NCBI GenBank assembly: GCA_963768945.1
Contig: CAVYJW010000003.1
Span: forward strand, 2,232,001 to 2,296,000
Source: RYN-230 sp963768945
GTDB taxonomy: Bacteria; Actinomycetota; Actinomycetes; Streptosporangiales; Streptosporangiaceae
Length of the DNA: 64,000 nt
Reading direction: 5' to 3'
The notes under the pieces were generated by a model that ran no database searches, was not told where the DNA came from, and saw only the letters and a program-made list of their open reading frames with translations. The position numbers were made by a program, and so were the translations under genes. Positions 1 to 8,682 of this stretch are shown in pieces (within the stretch, counting starts at the first letter, position 1; each line of letters starts with the position of its first letter).

Positions 1-868
1 CCAGGACCTGAATGGGGTCGCCGACCCGGATGGAGCCTGCGCCGTCCGGGATCATGTTCTGGCCGAAAACCAGTTGCTGGCCGAACCGGCGGCGGCGGCC
101 GAGCATGGCGAGGGGCTGCCGGCCGCGCTGCGCCGTCGCCTGGTCGATGGTGGTGACCTGGCACCGCCCGCAGGGCTTCACCACGCGGAACGTCGCGCTG
201 CCGATCCTGATGCGGCGCCAGCTGTCCTCGGCCCACGGGGGCGCGCCTGCGGCCACCACGTTCGGCCGGAAGCGGTTCATGGGGACGGGCGGATGGCCGT
301 CGTCCGTGAGCCAGCGGCCGAGCTCCTCCAGGGAGCTGGCGCTGGTGAGCAGCAGCGGGTAGCCATCGGCGAAGCTCACCCGGTCATCGGGCGCCGCGTA
401 GTCCGAATCCACCTCCCGGCGGGTCGGATCGTCCAGGTAAACCAGGCGCACGGTGCGGCCCAGGAAACCCGAGAGCCAGTCGTCGGCTTCCTTACCCGCT
501 GCGGCCGCCCAGATTCTCGACCTCCACACCGCAACGAAAACCATCTCGGCCTGGCCGCCGGGGCTCGGCGGGCGGACCGTCAGCGGCGGATATCCGGCCG
601 CCGACAGCGTGATCGTACCGGCTGGATCGTGCGGGCCTCCAGCGGCCTGGCCCGCTCCACCGCCGAGGCAGGCCGCGACGAGACGGGCCAGGTCCGGTTC
701 CTCGCGCTGGCTGACGAACCGGCCGTCGCCGTCGACCACGAGCCACCGGCGGTCACCGGCCAGGCCCCACGGCTCGACCACGGACTCGCCGAGATCGACG
801 GCCCGCCCCGCCTTCAGCGGATAGATATGGATCGACGCGAGGCGGGGTGATCCTGCCGCCTCGCTCAT
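1..868 (-). CDS. MOSC domain protein (YcbX/mARC-like), C-terminus beyond window edge
   Basis: Reading down from the ATG at 866-868 gives an uninterrupted protein of about 289 residues that runs off the window. The N-terminus (VASIHIYPLKAG, then VEPWGLAGDRRWLVVD) is the MOSC N-terminal beta-barrel signature. Farther in are FRPNVVV and KPCGRCQVTTIDQ, where the Cys is the molybdenum-ligand candidate of the mARC/YcbX branch. Family members bind molybdenum cofactor through this Cys and reduce N-hydroxylated substrates with a redox partner. The remaining C-terminus, possibly a 2Fe-2S ferredoxin domain as in YcbX, is outside the window. Start chosen because the conserved domain begins within ten residues of it. 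It is monocistronic as far as visible. Confidence 0.88.
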   Translation of the reverse strand, partial: MSEAAGSPRLASIHIYPLKAGRAVDLGESVVEPWGLAGDRRWLVVDGDGRFVSQREEPDLARLVAACLGGGAGQAAGGPHDPAGTITLSAAGYPPLTVRPPSPGGQAEMVFVAVWRSRIWAAAAGKEADDWLSGFLGRTVRLVYLDDPTRREVDSDYAAPDDRVSFADGYPLLLTSASSLEELGRWLTDDGHPPVPMNRFRPNVVAAGAPPWAEDSWRRIRIGSATFRVVKPCGRCQVTTIDQATAQRGRQPLAMLGRRRRFGQQLVFGQNMIPDGAGSIRVGDPIQVL

Positions 869-963
869 GGCGGATTCCCCGTCGTGATGACCGCGATTCG
901 CGCCACCGTTAGCCGCCTCGGCGTGAATTGCGCGCTACAGATCACCCCGTACCGCACGCTCCC

Positions 964-1290
964 TCAATGGGCCGCGGCATACTTGCGCTCCACATCCGCC
1001 GGGATCCGTCCACGATCGCTGACCACGAACCCCTGGGCCTTGGCCCAGTCCCGGACGCTGGCGCTGTGCTGGCGGGTGCTCGCCGTCCTGCGCCCAGCAG
1101 TGGCGGGAGACCGCCTGACCTTCCTGGCATGAGGGATGAACTGGTGCGCGACCTTGTCCAGGCCGCGGCCGTCCTTCGCGCACAGGTCGATCTCGAGGGT
1201 GAGCCCGTCGAGGCTGATCGACCGAGTCCGCGTGTCCTTCGTGCCGCCGCAAAGGTCACAAGTTACCGTAACAGTAGTCTGTGTCGCCAT
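964..1290 (-). CDS. Lsr2-like nucleoid-associated protein with Cys-rich N-terminus
   Basis: 108 aa. The C-terminal 30 residues (RDWAKAQGFVVSDRGRIP and following) match the Lsr2 DNA-binding domain, whose RGR loop inserts into the minor groove of AT-rich DNA and bridges or silences it, as H-NS does in Gammaproteobacteria. The N-terminal half differs from classical Lsr2: it begins VTVTCDLCGG and has a later DLCAKD, a Cys arrangement suggesting a small zinc-binding fold in place of a plain beta dimerisation arm. ATG start at 1290, preceded by a G-rich GGGTGGGG ribosome-binding stretch. It stands alone, with a relatively AT-rich upstream region (1291-1390) where it may autoregulate (inference). 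Lsr2 membership is clear from the C-terminus; the exact paralogue is not. Confidence 0.85.
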   Translation of the reverse strand: MATQTTVTVTCDLCGGTKDTRTRSISLDGLTLEIDLCAKDGRGLDKVAHQFIPHARKVRRSPATAGRRTASTRQHSASVRDWAKAQGFVVSDRGRIPADVERKYAAAH

Positions 1291-1391
1291 TTCCCCACCC
1301 CTGGTGTTCTGTTATCGCTGGGCGTGAGGATACACGATTCAGCCATTCACCCTCGTCAAGGACTCGCCTCAAAGTTGTGATTCAGGGAGGC

Positions 1392-1694
1392 TCAGATCTG
1401 GCGGGACGCGAGTGGCCGAGCACGCGAGGCGCACCGGGCCCCGGCCGTCGCGTGTTTCTTCAGGCAATCGCCGGGGGTGGCCAGGACATCAAAGTCGCCC
1501 GTCTTCACCCGCTGCAGGAACACGGCCCACTCCCCCGGGGTAAACACGAGCGGCTCCCGGCCGGGGAACTTGGAGTCGCGCACCACGATATTGAAGCCTT
1601 GCGCGCCCTGACGCCAGGCGATCTCCACGCAGTTGCCGCTGGTGCTGTGGCTGGACTTCCGCCACACCGGCCCTGAGCTGTCCACGAACTCCAC
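1392..1694 (-). CDS. DUF397 domain protein
   Basis: About 100 aa. The diagnostic DUF397 core is plain: VWRKSSHSTSGNCVEIA, then VVRDSKFPG, FTPGEWAVFL. These small actinobacterial proteins usually sit beside an XRE regulator and are thought to act with it in developmental or antibiotic regulation; no such partner lies next to this copy. The open frame extends upstream to 1910 without conserved sequence, so I place the start at the GTG at 1692-1694, about six codons before the domain. The C-terminal ~25 residues after the domain are basic and unremarkable. Orphan copies of this family are common. Confidence 0.82.
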   Translation of the reverse strand: MEFVDSSGPVWRKSSHSTSGNCVEIAWRQGAQGFNIVVRDSKFPGREPLVFTPGEWAVFLQRVKTGDFDVLATPGDCLKKHATAGARCASRARPLASRQI

Positions 1695-1903
1695 AACAGG
1701 CGCCCTTCGTGAGCTGGCCGCCAGCGGTTCCCGCTGCTGGAACTGCGGTACCAGCCTGCGGCAGGCGCCCCGACGGCAACCTTGCACCCGCCCTGATGCC
1801 TCGCTTGCCGCCCAGGTCACTGGACCGGTGCGGCGCGAGACGGAGTCCGGATACGCTTGTGAGCAGCCCGCAGTCCGCGGGTACACCGGGGAGGCTGGCG
1901 GGC

Positions 1904-2380
1904 ATGGCACAAGGCATCCAGGTTGGCGACAAGGCCCCGGACTTCACCCTCCCGGCGCAGTCCGGTGAGCCGGTCCGGCTGCAGGACCGGCTCGGCGAAC
2001 GGGTCGTCGTCCTGTACTTCTACCCACGGGACGACACCCGCGGCTGCACCGCCGAGGCGTGCGCGTTCCGCGACAGCTACGAGGTCTTCGCCGAGGCGGG
2101 CGCCGAGGTGATCGGCGTCAGCTCCGACTCAGTCAGCAAGCACGCCGCCTTCGCCGGCAAACACGAGCTGCCCTTCACGCTGCTCAGCGACCAGGGCGGT
2201 CAGGTCCGCAAGCTCTACGGGGTTCCGGCGACGCTGGGCCTGCTGCCCGGCCGGGTCACCTACGTGATCGACCACCAGGGCACGGTCCGGCACGTCTTCA
2301 ACTCCATGACCAACATCGGCCAGCACGTCAGCGACGCGCTGAAGGTGGTCCGGAAGCTGCAGGCCGGCCAGGCAGCCTGA
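1904..2380 (+). CDS. bcp: Thioredoxin-dependent peroxiredoxin, Bcp/PrxQ type
   Basis: 158 aa, normal for the family. Reduces H2O2 and organic hydroperoxides in the cytoplasm and is recycled by thioredoxin. The sequence starts VGDKAPDFTLPAQSGE and carries LYFYPRDDTRGCTAEACAFRD, with the peroxidatic Cys and, five residues on, the resolving Cys of atypical 2-Cys PrxQ proteins. The frame is open far upstream, but homology begins at MAQGIQVGDKAPDF, so the ATG at 1904 is chosen. The next gene (NUDIX) begins 7 bp after the stop, so they are probably co-transcribed as an oxidative-damage pair (inference). Confidence 0.95.
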   Translation: MAQGIQVGDKAPDFTLPAQSGEPVRLQDRLGERVVVLYFYPRDDTRGCTAEACAFRDSYEVFAEAGAEVIGVSSDSVSKHAAFAGKHELPFTLLSDQGGQVRKLYGVPATLGLLPGRVTYVIDHQGTVRHVFNSMTNIGQHVSDALKVVRKLQAGQAA

Positions 2381-2387
2381 CGGGGTC

Positions 2388-2792
2388 ATGCCGGTCCTGA
2401 TCGACACGGTGGCCTGGGTGCATGTCGAGGACGGCAGGATCCTCTGTGCCCGGCCACGCGGCAAGGACATCTTCTACATCCCGGGCGGAAAACGCGAGGG
2501 CGCGGAAAGCGATCTGCAGGCCCTGCGGCGCGAGATCACCGAAGAGCTGGCCGTCACGCTCCTGCCCGAGACCGTGAGTCATGTAGGTACCTACGAGGCT
2601 GATGAGCGCAATGGCCACCCAGGCGGGGCGGTCGTGCGGATGAGCTGCTACACGGCCGACTACTCCGGGACACTCACCCCGAGCAGTGAGATCGACGAGT
2701 TCGCCTGGTTCTCTTTCGCCGACCGTCCCCGGGTACCGCCGGTGGACCAGTTGCTCTTCGACGACCTCAAGGCGGCTGGCCACCTGCGATGA
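2388..2792 (+). CDS. NUDIX hydrolase
   Basis: 134 aa. The NUDIX box is complete: GGKREGAESDLQALRREITE continuing EEL, giving the Gly, Glu and REUxEE residues that bind Mg2+ for cleavage of a nucleoside diphosphate linked to X. It lacks features that would fix the substrate; ADP-ribose, oxidised dNTPs or CoA are possible. It follows bcp by only 7 bp, which suits a housekeeping or damaged-nucleotide clean-up role (inference). It ends before a large hairpin shared with the convergent nifJ gene. Confidence 0.92.
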   Translation: MPVLIDTVAWVHVEDGRILCARPRGKDIFYIPGGKREGAESDLQALRREITEELAVTLLPETVSHVGTYEADERNGHPGGAVVRMSCYTADYSGTLTPSSEIDEFAWFSFADRPRVPPVDQLLFDDLKAAGHLR

Positions 2793-2847
2793 TGCCGGCG
2801 CCGGACGCCTCGGGGGCGGAGCGTGGAGCATGGACCGGGGTGCTGGC

Positions 2848-2922
2848 GCCGCCAGAGTTCCCGGGCAGCCCCCCCGTGACCGGGAACTCTGACCGGGAAC
2901 TCTGGCCGGGAACTCTGGCGGC
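2848..2922. terminator. Long hairpin between convergent NUDIX and nifJ genes
   Basis: A perfect 17-bp inverted repeat: left arm 2848-2864, right arm 2906-2922, core CCAGAGTTCCCGG / CCGGGAACTCTGG. It lies between two converging stop codons (2792 and 2951), so it can terminate from both sides. The 41-nt loop contains two more copies of the right-arm sequence, so alternative pairings are possible. Confidence 0.75.
2880..2918. repeat. 13-bp tandem repeat, three copies
   Basis: CCGGGAACTCTGA/G occurs three times head to tail (2880-2892, 2893-2905, 2906-2918). Each copy is complementary to the left arm of the terminator hairpin at 2848, so the repeat looks like local amplification of one arm of the terminator. 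Confidence 0.85.
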
Positions 2923-2950
2923 CCGGGGGGTCACCTGGCCCACGCCCTAG

Positions 2951-5900
2951 CTACGACGGGGTGGCGGCACCCTCCTCCGCCGAGGTGTCGCGCTGGCTAT
3001 CCTTGCGCGCGTCGGCCGCGAACCGCGACGGCCCGCGGGTGGCCATCTCCTCGTAGCTGGCCCAGCGCTGCCGGACCCCATCCTCGGCCAGGCCGAGCAG
3101 CCGCTCGGCCTCGGCCGGGTTGGTGTTCTGCAGGATCCGGTACCGCAGTTCCCGGCTGGTGTAATCGGACAGCGGGATGCGCGGCCGCGGCGAGTCGAGC
3201 AGGAACGGGTTCTTACCGTTGGCGCGCAGCACCGGGTCGTAGCGGACCAGCGGCCAGTACCCGCTGGCGACTGCCCGGTACTGCTGGTCCATGCCCTTGC
3301 TCATGTCGATCCCCTGCGCGATGCAGTGGCTGTAGGCGATGACCAGCGACGGCCCGTCGTAGGCTTCCGCATCCCGGAGCGCCCGAAGCGTCTGCTGCGG
3401 GTCAGCACCCATCGCCACCCGGGCCACGTACACGTTGCCGTAGGCGATGGCCTGCATGGCCAGGTCCTTTTTAGGCACCGTCTTCCCGGCCGTGGCGAAC
3501 TTGGCCACCGCGCCGAGCGGCGTGGCCTTGGACGCCTGGCCGCCGGTGTTCGAGTACACCTCGGTGTCGAGTACCAGCACGTTGACGTTGCGCCCGCTGG
3601 CCAGCACGTGGTCCAGGCCGCCCGAGCCGATGTCATAGGCCCAGCCGTCCCCGCCGACCAGCCAGACGCTGCGCCGGACCAGATGGCCGAGCACGCTTTT
3701 CAGATCCGCAACGAGGACCTCATCGGCCCCGTCGGCTGCGTCCAGCCGGCGGGTCAGCTCGTCTACCCGGGCCCGCTGCTCGGCGAACTCGGATTCGCGT
3801 CGCTGTGGCGCGGTGAGGATGCCGTCCACCAGGTCCGGGCCGATCTGGTCACGCAGCGCAGTAAGCCGGGACCTGGCCAGCCCCAGGTGAAGGTCCGCGG
3901 CGAGCCGGAAGCCCAGCCCGAACTCGGCGTTGTCCTCGAACAGCGAGTTGGACCAGGCCGGGCCCCGGCCGGCGGCGTCCACCGTCCAGGGTGTGGTGGG
4001 CAGGTTACCGCCGTAGATCGACGAGCAGCCGGTCGCGTTCGCGATCATCAGCCGGTCGCCGAATAGCTGGGACAGCAGCTTGACGTAAGGGGTTTCGCCG
4101 CAGCCCGCGCAGGCGCCAGAGAACTCGAACAGCGGCTGCAGGAACTGGGTGCCGCGGACGGTGCCGAAGTCCGCCCGGGCCCGGTCGTTCACTGCCAGCG
4201 TCTCGAAGAAGGCGATGTTCTCCCGCTCCCGGTCCACCAAGGGTTCCCGCGGTGCCAGGTTGATGGCCTTCTTCCCCGGCTCGCTGGGCGAGGCGACGGG
4301 ACAGGCTTCCACGCACAGCTCGCAGCCGGTGCAGTCCTCCACGTAGACCTGCAGCGAATACCGGGTGTCAGGCACGCCGCGTGCCTCCAGCGGTATGGAC
4401 GGGAAGCTGTCCGGCGCTCCGGCGAGTTCTGATTGGTTATAGAACTTGGACCGGATCACGCTATGCGGGCAGACGAAGCTGCAATTGCCGCACTGGATGC
4501 ACAGGTCGGGATCCCACTCGGCCACCAGCTCGGAGATGTTCCGCTTCTCGAACGCGGTGGTGCCGCTGGGGTAGGTGCCGTCCACTGGCAGCGCACTGAC
4601 CGGCAAGGCATCACCCCGGCCGGCCATCATCTCGGCGGTGACCCGGCGGACGAAGTCGGGGGCATTGGCCGGCACCATCAGGGGCAGCCCGCGGCTGGCG
4701 GTCGCCGTGGCCGGGACATCGATCAGGTGCAGCGAGGCGAGGGACTGGTCCACGGCTGCGTTGTTGCGCTCGACGACCTCAGCGCCGCGGCGGCCGTAGG
4801 TCTTGAGGATGGCCGCCTTGATGGCCGCGATCGCCTCGTCCCGGGGCAGCACCCCGGAGATGGCGAAGAAGCAGGTCTGCAGCACGGTGTTGATCCGCCC
4901 GGGCAGGCCGGCCTCACGGGCCACCTCGGTGGCGTCGATGGCGTAGACGGTGATGTCCTTGGCCACGATCTGTTCCTGGACCGGCCGCGAGAGGCTGTCC
5001 CACACATCAGCGGCCGGGCGCGGCGTGTTGAGCAGCAGCGTCGCCCCAGGGGCCGCCGCGCCCAGCACGTCGGCCCGCTCCAGCAGCTCCGCCTGATGGC
5101 AGCCGACGAAGCTGGCTGCCTGGATCAGGTAGGGCGCCCGGATGGGTTCCGGGCCGAAGCGAAGGTGCGAGACGGTCTGCGAGCCCGACTTCTTAGAGTC
5201 GTAGACGAAATACCCCTGGGCGTTCAGCCCCCGGTCCGCGCCGAGGATCTTGATGGTGTTCTTGTTTGCGCCGACCGTCCCGTCCGAGCCGAGGCCGAAG
5301 AACACCGCGCGAACCGTGCCGGCCGGCTCGATGTCCAGCGACGGGTCGTAGTCCAGGCTGATCCGGCCGACGTCGTCGTTGATGCCGATGGTGAACCTCG
5401 GCTTCGGATGCTCAGCGGCGAGGTCGGCGAACACGCCCGCCACCATGGCCGGGGTGAACTCCTTCGAGGACAGCCCGTACCGGCCCCCCGTGACCACCGG
5501 CATGATCTCCCGCTGGCCCCCGGCATGCCCTTCGGCCAGGGCGGTCAGCACGTCGAGGAACAGGGGCTCGCCCAGCGATCCCGGTTCCTTGGTCCGGTCC
5601 AGCACGGCCACCCGGCGGGCCGACAGCGGCAGCGCGGCCAGCAGCTCCTCGGCCGGGAACGGGCGGTACAGACGCACGGTGGCCACGCCCACCTTCTCAC
5701 CCCGGGCGGCCAGGTATTCCGCGGTCTGCCTGGCGGTCTGCGCGCCGGACCCCATGATCACGATTACCCGCTCGGCGGCCGGGTCGCCGGTGTAGTCGAC
5801 CAGCTGGTACGGGCGGCCCGTGCGCGCGGCCAGCGCGTCCATCGCCGCGGTGACCGCGCCGGGAACCCTGGCGTAGAACGGGTTGACCGTCTCCCGGCCC

Positions 5901-6571
5901 TGGAAGTAGACGTCCGGGTTCTGGGCCGTGCCGCGGATGAACGGCCGGTCCGGGGACAGCGCCCGGCCGCGGTGATCCCGGATCAGCTGCTCGGGGATCA
6001 GCGCTCGCAGATCGTCGTCGGTAAGCAGGTCGATCGTGTTCAGCTCATGAGAGGTGCGGAACCCGTCGAAGAAATGCACGAACGGCACCCTCGTCGCCAG
6101 CGAGGCGGCCTGCGCGACCAGCGCCAGGTCGTGCGCCTCCTGGACGCTCGACGAGGCGAGCAGCGCAAAGCCGGTCTGCCGCACCGCCATCACGTCGGCG
6201 TGATCTCCGAAGATCGACAAGCCCTGCGCCGCCAGCGACCGGGCGGCCACGTGCAGCACCGTGGGGGTGAGCTCCCCGGCGATCTTGTACATGTTGGGGA
6301 TCATCAGCAGCAGGCCCTGCGACGCGGTGAACGTCGTGGCCAGGGCGCCGCTCTGCAGGGCCCCGTGCAGCGCTCCGGCCGCGCCGCCCTCGCTCTGCAT
6401 CTCGACCACCGAGGGCACGCTGCCCCACAGGTTCGCCCGGCCCTTGCTGGACCACTCGTCGGCCAGCTCGGCCATGGGCGAGGACGGGGTGATCGGGTAG
6501 ATGCAGCACACCTCGTTGAGCCGGTAGGCGACCGAGACGGCCGCCTCGTTGCCGTCGATCGTGGTGCGCAT
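2951..6571 (-). CDS. nifJ: Pyruvate:ferredoxin (flavodoxin) oxidoreductase, single-chain
   Basis: 1206 aa, full length for the homodimeric enzyme. Converts pyruvate + CoA + oxidised ferredoxin to acetyl-CoA + CO2 + reduced ferredoxin; cytoplasmic, oxygen-sensitive in most species. Domains in order: N-terminal pyruvate-binding region (TTIDGNEAAV, YPITPSSPMAE), the gamma-like segment (GSDGTVGANKNTIK), two [4Fe-4S] motifs (CIQCGNCSFVCP from about residue 691; CTGCELCVEACP near 746), and the C-terminal TPP domain (CAGCGETPYVKLL near 820, GDGWAYDIGSGG near 972). The start at 6571 is preferred over an upstream in-frame one because homology begins at MRTTIDGNE and the stop of the upstream gene is only 5 bp away. 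It is third in an operon with a PNPOx-fold gene and a GltD/NfnB-like flavoprotein. PFOR is uncommon in aerobic actinomycetes and implies fermentation or hypoxic survival. Confidence 0.97.
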   Translation of the reverse strand: MRTTIDGNEAAVSVAYRLNEVCCIYPITPSSPMAELADEWSSKGRANLWGSVPSVVEMQSEGGAAGALHGALQSGALATTFTASQGLLLMIPNMYKIAGELTPTVLHVAARSLAAQGLSIFGDHADVMAVRQTGFALLASSSVQEAHDLALVAQAASLATRVPFVHFFDGFRTSHELNTIDLLTDDDLRALIPEQLIRDHRGRALSPDRPFIRGTAQNPDVYFQGRETVNPFYARVPGAVTAAMDALAARTGRPYQLVDYTGDPAAERVIVIMGSGAQTARQTAEYLAARGEKVGVATVRLYRPFPAEELLAALPLSARRVAVLDRTKEPGSLGEPLFLDVLTALAEGHAGGQREIMPVVTGGRYGLSSKEFTPAMVAGVFADLAAEHPKPRFTIGINDDVGRISLDYDPSLDIEPAGTVRAVFFGLGSDGTVGANKNTIKILGADRGLNAQGYFVYDSKKSGSQTVSHLRFGPEPIRAPYLIQAASFVGCHQAELLERADVLGAAAPGATLLLNTPRPAADVWDSLSRPVQEQIVAKDITVYAIDATEVAREAGLPGRINTVLQTCFFAISGVLPRDEAIAAIKAAILKTYGRRGAEVVERNNAAVDQSLASLHLIDVPATATASRGLPLMVPANAPDFVRRVTAEMMAGRGDALPVSALPVDGTYPSGTTAFEKRNISELVAEWDPDLCIQCGNCSFVCPHSVIRSKFYNQSELAGAPDSFPSIPLEARGVPDTRYSLQVYVEDCTGCELCVEACPVASPSEPGKKAINLAPREPLVDRERENIAFFETLAVNDRARADFGTVRGTQFLQPLFEFSGACAGCGETPYVKLLSQLFGDRLMIANATGCSSIYGGNLPTTPWTVDAAGRGPAWSNSLFEDNAEFGLGFRLAADLHLGLARSRLTALRDQIGPDLVDGILTAPQRRESEFAEQRARVDELTRRLDAADGADEVLVADLKSVLGHLVRRSVWLVGGDGWAYDIGSGGLDHVLASGRNVNVLVLDTEVYSNTGGQASKATPLGAVAKFATAGKTVPKKDLAMQAIAYGNVYVARVAMGADPQQTLRALRDAEAYDGPSLVIAYSHCIAQGIDMSKGMDQQYRAVASGYWPLVRYDPVLRANGKNPFLLDSPRPRIPLSDYTSRELRYRILQNTNPAEAERLLGLAEDGVRQRWASYEEMATRGPSRFAADARKDSQRDTSAEEGAATPS

Positions 6572-6576
6572 CAGCG

Positions 6577-8286
6577 TTACTCCTGGATCATTTCGATGGC
6601 GTGCACAGGGCACTGGTCGTGGCAGGTCGCGCAGCCCGTGCATAGGTCGTAGTCGAAGCGGTAGTTGAACGGGGTGTCGTGGGTGTGGCCCGCGGGGTCA
6701 CTGGGGCCGAGCTTGATGATCGCGTCCTCCGGGCAGGCGCCCAGGCACCCGTCGCATTCAATGCAGTTCCCGCAGGACAGGCAGCGGCCCGCCTCGTAGG
6801 TCGCCTGCTCCGCGCCGAGCCCGCCGACTATCTCGGCGAAGTCGGCGACCCGGCCTGGCTCACGCTCCGGCTGGTGGCGCTGCCCCGCGTTGGTGAGGTA
6901 CCACGGGTGCAGGAGGCCGAACTCGGCGGTGTCGTGCTTGGGTGGCGTCAGGGCGGCCTCGCCGCTCAGGTAGGCGTCGATGAACCGGGCGGCCTTCTTG
7001 CCGTGCCCGACTCCCACCGTGACGGTCCGTTCGTCGGGCACCATGTCCCCGCCGGCGAACACGCCCGGACAGCCGGTCATCATCGACGGCGATACCACCA
7101 CGGTCCCGTCCCGTTTGAACTCCACGTCGGGCACCTCGCGGAGGAACGCGGTGTCGGCATCCTGGCCGACCGCCAGGATCAGCGTGTCGGCGGCCAGCGT
7201 CTCCAGCTGCCCGGTCGGCTGGGGGAACCCGGACTCGTCGAGCTCCATGACCTCGACGGTCATCTCCGGGCCATCGAAGGCCTTGATCGTGTGCAGCCAG
7301 TTGATGCGGACGCCCTCGCGCTCGGCTTCCTGGGCTTCTTCCTCGTGGGCGGGCATCTGGGCCCGGGTCCGCCGGTAGACGATGGTCGCGTCGTCCGCGC
7401 CGAGACGGCGGGCTACCCGGGCCGCGTCCATCGCGGTGTTGCCGCCGCCGTAGATAGCGACCCGGCGGCCGATCACCGGGCGCCCCCCGGACGCGACCTC
7501 ACGCAGGAACGACACGGCATCCACCATGCGGCTGGCGTCGCGGGCCGGGATGTCCACGTGCTTGGACAGGTGCGCGCCGACCGCCACGAACACAGCGTCG
7601 AAGTTCCCCTCGCGCCGCTCGGCGGCCAGGTCGGTGACCGGGTGCCCGCAGGTAATGGTCACCCCGAGCGCCTCGATCCGGCGGATCTCGGCGCCCATCA
7701 CGTCACGGGGCAGCCGGTAAGCGGGGATCCCGTAGCGCATCATCCCGCCGGGCTCGGGGCTGGCGTCCCTGATCTCCACCTGGTGCCCGCGCCGGGCCAG
7801 GTGGTAGGCGGCGGACAGCCCGCTCGGACCGGCCCCCACCACCAGGACCCGGTGGCCGGTCGGCGGGACGGGTGGCGGGTCGAGGGCCCAGCCCTTTTCC
7901 AGGGCCAGATCGCCGAGGTAGCGCTCGACCGCGTGGATGGACACCGAACTGTCCAGCTGGGCGCGGTTGCAGACGCTCTCGCATGGGTGGTAGCAGACCC
8001 GCCCGTGGATGGCGGGCAGCGGGTTGTCCGCGACGAGCTGGCGCCACGCCGGCTCGGGGCGCCCGGCCTGGATGTCCGCCAGCCAGGCCTGGATGTTCTC
8101 CCCAGCCGGGCAGCCTGCATTGCAGGGCGGCAGCAGGTCCAGGTAGACGGGCCTGCGGGCCCGGACTGGCCCGGCCCTCGCTGCGTCGTGCATGAGATCG
8201 GGAAGGGGCGTGATGTCCCGGCCGGCCCCGTTCCCGTTGGGGTGGCGCGTCTGCCGCGCGTCGTCGTTCATGCCGACTCCGTTCAT
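6577..8286 (-). CDS. NfnB/GltD-like NAD(P)H:ferredoxin flavoprotein with C-terminal 2x[4Fe-4S] ferredoxin
   Basis: 569 aa from the ATG at 8284-8286, whose ATGA overlaps the stop of the preceding gene. N-terminal Fer4_20 region with CNAGC (residues 55-59) and CYHPCESVC (98-106); FAD-binding VGAGPSGLSAAYHL from about 150; NADPH-binding YGGGNTAMDAARV near 280; C-terminal ferredoxin with CLSCGNCIECDGCLGACP and CTGCATCHDQCP. This is the architecture of glutamate synthase small subunit and NfnB relatives, but no GltB is nearby. Being sandwiched directly upstream of nifJ (5 bp), its likely job is to exchange electrons between NADPH and the ferredoxin reduced by PFOR (inference). The cytoplasmic enzyme could work in either direction. 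Confidence 0.9.
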   Translation of the reverse strand: MNGVGMNDDARQTRHPNGNGAGRDITPLPDLMHDAARAGPVRARRPVYLDLLPPCNAGCPAGENIQAWLADIQAGRPEPAWRQLVADNPLPAIHGRVCYHPCESVCNRAQLDSSVSIHAVERYLGDLALEKGWALDPPPVPPTGHRVLVVGAGPSGLSAAYHLARRGHQVEIRDASPEPGGMMRYGIPAYRLPRDVMGAEIRRIEALGVTITCGHPVTDLAAERREGNFDAVFVAVGAHLSKHVDIPARDASRMVDAVSFLREVASGGRPVIGRRVAIYGGGNTAMDAARVARRLGADDATIVYRRTRAQMPAHEEEAQEAEREGVRINWLHTIKAFDGPEMTVEVMELDESGFPQPTGQLETLAADTLILAVGQDADTAFLREVPDVEFKRDGTVVVSPSMMTGCPGVFAGGDMVPDERTVTVGVGHGKKAARFIDAYLSGEAALTPPKHDTAEFGLLHPWYLTNAGQRHQPEREPGRVADFAEIVGGLGAEQATYEAGRCLSCGNCIECDGCLGACPEDAIIKLGPSDPAGHTHDTPFNYRFDYDLCTGCATCHDQCPVHAIEMIQE

Positions 8287-8585
8287 GCTGGCTCCGTGGC
8301 CCTTCGGATGCGCCGACCGGTGATGTGGGTCGGGATGATGCGGATGAACTGCTCTTTGGAACCGCCGGGCCATGCCTGGACGCCCAGCTCGGTGATTGGT
8401 ACGAGTTCCTCGTCAGAGTCCACGAAGTGCGCGGCGCCCTGGATGAGAACGCTCCGGCTGGTGTATCCGATCCGGCCCACGCCACCTCCGGCGATCAGGG
8501 GCAGGCACTCCCTCTCATCCAGAGCCTCGACGACCGGTTCGGAGGCAGCCAGATGGCGGCCCCCGCCCGGTTGCTGAGTTGGCAC
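8283..8585 (-). pseudogene. PNPOx-fold flavin/F420-binding protein with internal in-frame deletion
   Basis: About 100 aa. The first part (EALDERECLPLI, GGVGRIGYTS) is the start of an actinobacterial pyridoxamine-phosphate-oxidase-fold protein, and the last part (VLIQGAAHFVDSDEEL, EQFIRIIPTHITGRR) is its end. The usual middle of roughly 50 residues (the LPVNY... strand and ...FEVDD... region) is absent, with the two halves joined in frame around 8455-8463. The start is taken as the GTG at 8583-8585 because AGGAGAG lies 6 bp upstream; a TTG ten codons earlier is possible. Its stop overlaps the next gene's ATG, so translation through it may still couple to the flavoprotein gene. It may encode a minimal protein, but a broken gene is more likely. 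Confidence 0.65.
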
Positions 8586-8682
8586 AGCGCTCTCTCCTCT
8601 CAGACCCGCTCTCAATAACAGCCTGTGAAGGACGCTGCTAGCAAGCCTCCGGCAATTCTCGCTGCTGCGGCCGTGCTTGACT

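Noticed and set aside
4433..6652. 739-codon open frame on the plus strand opposite nifJ
   Set aside because: It is the antisense of a strongly conserved gene; its translation is Arg/Gly/His-rich with no family resemblance, as expected from GC-rich third positions.
6679..8577. 632-codon plus-strand frame opposite the NfnB-like gene
   Set aside because: Shadow of the flavoprotein gene; no conserved motifs.
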